A model generated the notes under the pieces. That model did not search any database. It was not told the origin of the DNA and worked only from the letters and a program-made list of their open reading frames with translations. Both the position numbers and the translations under genes were made by a program. 6,715 nucleotides of DNA from DASCNA01 sp036011305 (GTDB lineage Bacteria; Verrucomicrobiota; Lentisphaeria; Victivallales; GWF2-38-69), in the NCBI GenBank assembly GCA_036011305.1, contig DASCNA010000031.1, positions 1-6,715 of the forward strand. The letters run 5' to 3'. Each line of letters opens with the position of its first letter. Within the stretch, counting starts at the first letter, position 1. Of this stretch, positions 5,352-6,715 are shown piece by piece.

Positions 5352-6715
5352 TTAGGCCAAACTATCGTCTGCTATATGCCATTCCAATGATTCGATTACA
5401 CTTATTTCTACAATATTATCAGCCTTTTTAATTAAAGAACTGCATTCTCTACTTAAATTTAGCAAATGCAGTTTTTTATCAAGTTTTGCAAAATGTTCTG
5501 CAACATTGTTTAAAGCCTCAAGTCCTGAATGATCGCAGACACGTGAATTTTCAAAATCAATAATTACATTTTTCGGATCATTTTGATAGTCAAATAAATT
5601 TTTAAAAGAAGTTATAGATCCGAAAAAAAGAGTCCCTTCAAGTTTGTAAATTTTACTTTTATTATTGTTTTGAAAAGACGTTGTTGCACGCATTATTTTC
5701 CCATTTTTCCACGCATATACAAGAGCTGAAATAACTATACCAACAAGAACTGCCACTGCCAAATCAACCAAAACGGTAACTGCTGATACTATTATAATCA
5801 CAAAAGCATCTGATTTTGGTATTTTTCTCAGGATACGAAAACTTGTCCATTCAAATGTAGCAATTACCACCATAAACATAACTCCGACCAATGCTGCCAG
5901 CGGAATCATCTCAATCAGAGGGGCAAACCATATTAACAATCCTAAAAGACAGACTGCCGCAGTTATACCTGAAAGACGGGATCTACCGCCTCCACGAATA
6001 TTGATCATACTCTGTCCAATCATAGCACACCCCCCCATACCGCCAAAAAAACCATTTATTAAATTTCCGATTCCCTGTCCTATGCACTCTTTATTTCCAC
6101 GACCGCGTGTTTCTGTCAATTCATCTATAAGAGTAAGGGTCATTAATGACTCAGTCAGCCCGACAATTGCAGCAAGAAATGCATATGGCAGAATTACCTT
6201 TAATGCTTCAAAAGTAAATGGTATATTCGGTATTTGAAATGTAGGCAGGGATGCTGCAATTGTATTTATTTCAGGATTCATATTTTGTACAAAATCAATT
6301 ACTGTACGAACTTCAAATCCATATTTTCTGAGAAAAATAGAAATAATTGTTACAACTATAATTGCTGCTAAAGTTCCAGGAACTGCTTTTGTAAATTTTG
6401 GCAGAACAAAGCTGATTACCATTGTAAGTAAAATCAGCGCTATCATAATGATTAAAGGTCTATTTGCTATTAGGTGAGAATTTTCCCCCACTCCGACATA
6501 AAATTGGGTAAACTGTGCTTTGCAAATAACAATTGCAAGCCCGTTAACAAACCCAAGCATTACAGGGTGCGGCATTAAACGGATAAATTTGCCAAAACGC
6601 AGTAATCCAAAAAGCATTTGTATAATACCCATAATTATTACTGCTGCAAAAAGATACCCCAGTGCTGAATCTGCTCCTGCAATTTTTCCCTGTGCAATAA
6701 CAAGGGGTGCAAAAA
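5352..6715 (-). CDS. SulP family anion transporter with C-terminal STAS domain, 5' end outside window
   Basis: The frame stays open to the right edge. The 27 codons before the first in-window ATG (6632) read FAPLVIAQGKIAGADSALGY and onward in clear SulP style, so 6632 is not the start. About 453 residues are visible and roughly 100 N-terminal residues are missing. Family marks are LMPHPVMLGFVNGLAI, the GIGNLINGFFGGMGGCAMIG core, SMINIRGGGRSRLSGITAA and FAPLIEMIPLAALVGVMFMV. The membrane part ends near 5700. A STAS domain (about 5390-5655) follows, with VIIDFENSRVCDHSGLEAL carrying the Ser at the position phosphorylated in anti-sigma antagonists. SulP carriers move sulfate, bicarbonate, dicarboxylates or other anions by H+ or Na+ coupling or exchange. 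The exact substrate cannot be told here: no sulfate-assimilation or carbonic anhydrase gene is adjacent. The CNNM gene follows after 143 bases. Confidence 0.93.
   Translation of the reverse strand, partial: FAPLVIAQGKIAGADSALGYLFAAVIIMGIIQMLFGLLRFGKFIRLMPHPVMLGFVNGLAIVICKAQFTQFYVGVGENSHLIANRPLIIMIALILLTMVISFVLPKFTKAVPGTLAAIIVVTIISIFLRKYGFEVRTVIDFVQNMNPEINTIAASLPTFQIPNIPFTFEALKVILPYAFLAAIVGLTESLMTLTLIDELTETRGRGNKECIGQGIGNLINGFFGGMGGCAMIGQSMINIRGGGRSRLSGITAAVCLLGLLIWFAPLIEMIPLAALVGVMFMVVIATFEWTSFRILRKIPKSDAFVIIIVSAVTVLVDLAVAVLVGIVISALVYAWKNGKIMRATTSFQNNNKSKIYKLEGTLFFGSITSFKNLFDYQNDPKNVIIDFENSRVCDHSGLEALNNVAEHFAKLDKKLHLLNLSRECSSLIKKADNIVEISVIESLEWHIADDSLA

Noticed and set aside
5061..5431. Plus-strand frames of 68 and 63 codons around the SulP-CNNM gap
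   Set aside because: They overlap the two minus-strand genes at their ends, are AT-driven in composition, and have no ribosome site.
6030..6036. Run of seven C (seven G on the coding strand) within the SulP gene, considered as a phase-variable tract
   Set aside because: It encodes the conserved GGMGG segment in the correct frame, and seven bases is short for a contingency tract. Composition of Gly codons explains it.
6001..6237. Plus-strand frame of 78 codons inside the SulP gene
   Set aside because: It is antisense to the conserved glycine-rich core of SulP.

Overview
This AT-rich window (roughly one third G+C by eye) uses the standard code and looks like a bacterial chromosome from an anaerobic or facultative Gram-negative-type organism. 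The FeoA and FeoB proteins resemble the gammaproteobacterial (E. coli-like) forms. The rest gives no firm taxonomic call, so I leave the organism unnamed.

Left edge (1-205, minus strand): the first 68 codons of a protein that runs out of the window. It looks like the N-terminus of a uroporphyrinogen decarboxylase-like, corrinoid-methyltransferase-type protein. It is divergent from the iron genes, with a 245-base control region (206-450) between them that is rich in inverted repeats.

Iron uptake block (451-3193, plus strand): a 42-codon gene for a one-helix protein with a C-x2-C-x5-C tail (a candidate FeoB-associated Cys-rich membrane protein), then feoA, then feoB overlapping feoA by ATGA, closed by a strong 14-bp intrinsic terminator. 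There is no feoC after feoB. The block should import ferrous iron: FeoB is the GTP-dependent membrane transporter, FeoA a cytoplasmic partner, and the small protein a plausible accessory subunit.

Middle (3206-4185, plus strand): a BASS/ACR3-superfamily transporter, probably an oxyanion or organic anion carrier. It sits right behind its own promoter-like sequence with no visible Shine-Dalgarno, so its message may be leaderless.

Right half (minus strand): a CNNM/CBS membrane protein (4189-5208), convergent with the ACR3-like gene and separated from it by three bases. Upstream of it is a SulP anion transporter with a C-terminal STAS domain (5352 to beyond 6715), whose N-terminus lies outside the window. 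No clear terminator separates the two, so they may be co-transcribed.

The overall theme is ion transport: Fe2+, oxyanion or organic anion, divalent cation, and sulfate/bicarbonate-type anions. No mobile element, CRISPR array, tRNA or rRNA is visible. The most interesting parts are the small Cys-rich gene leading the feo operon and the structured leader before it.
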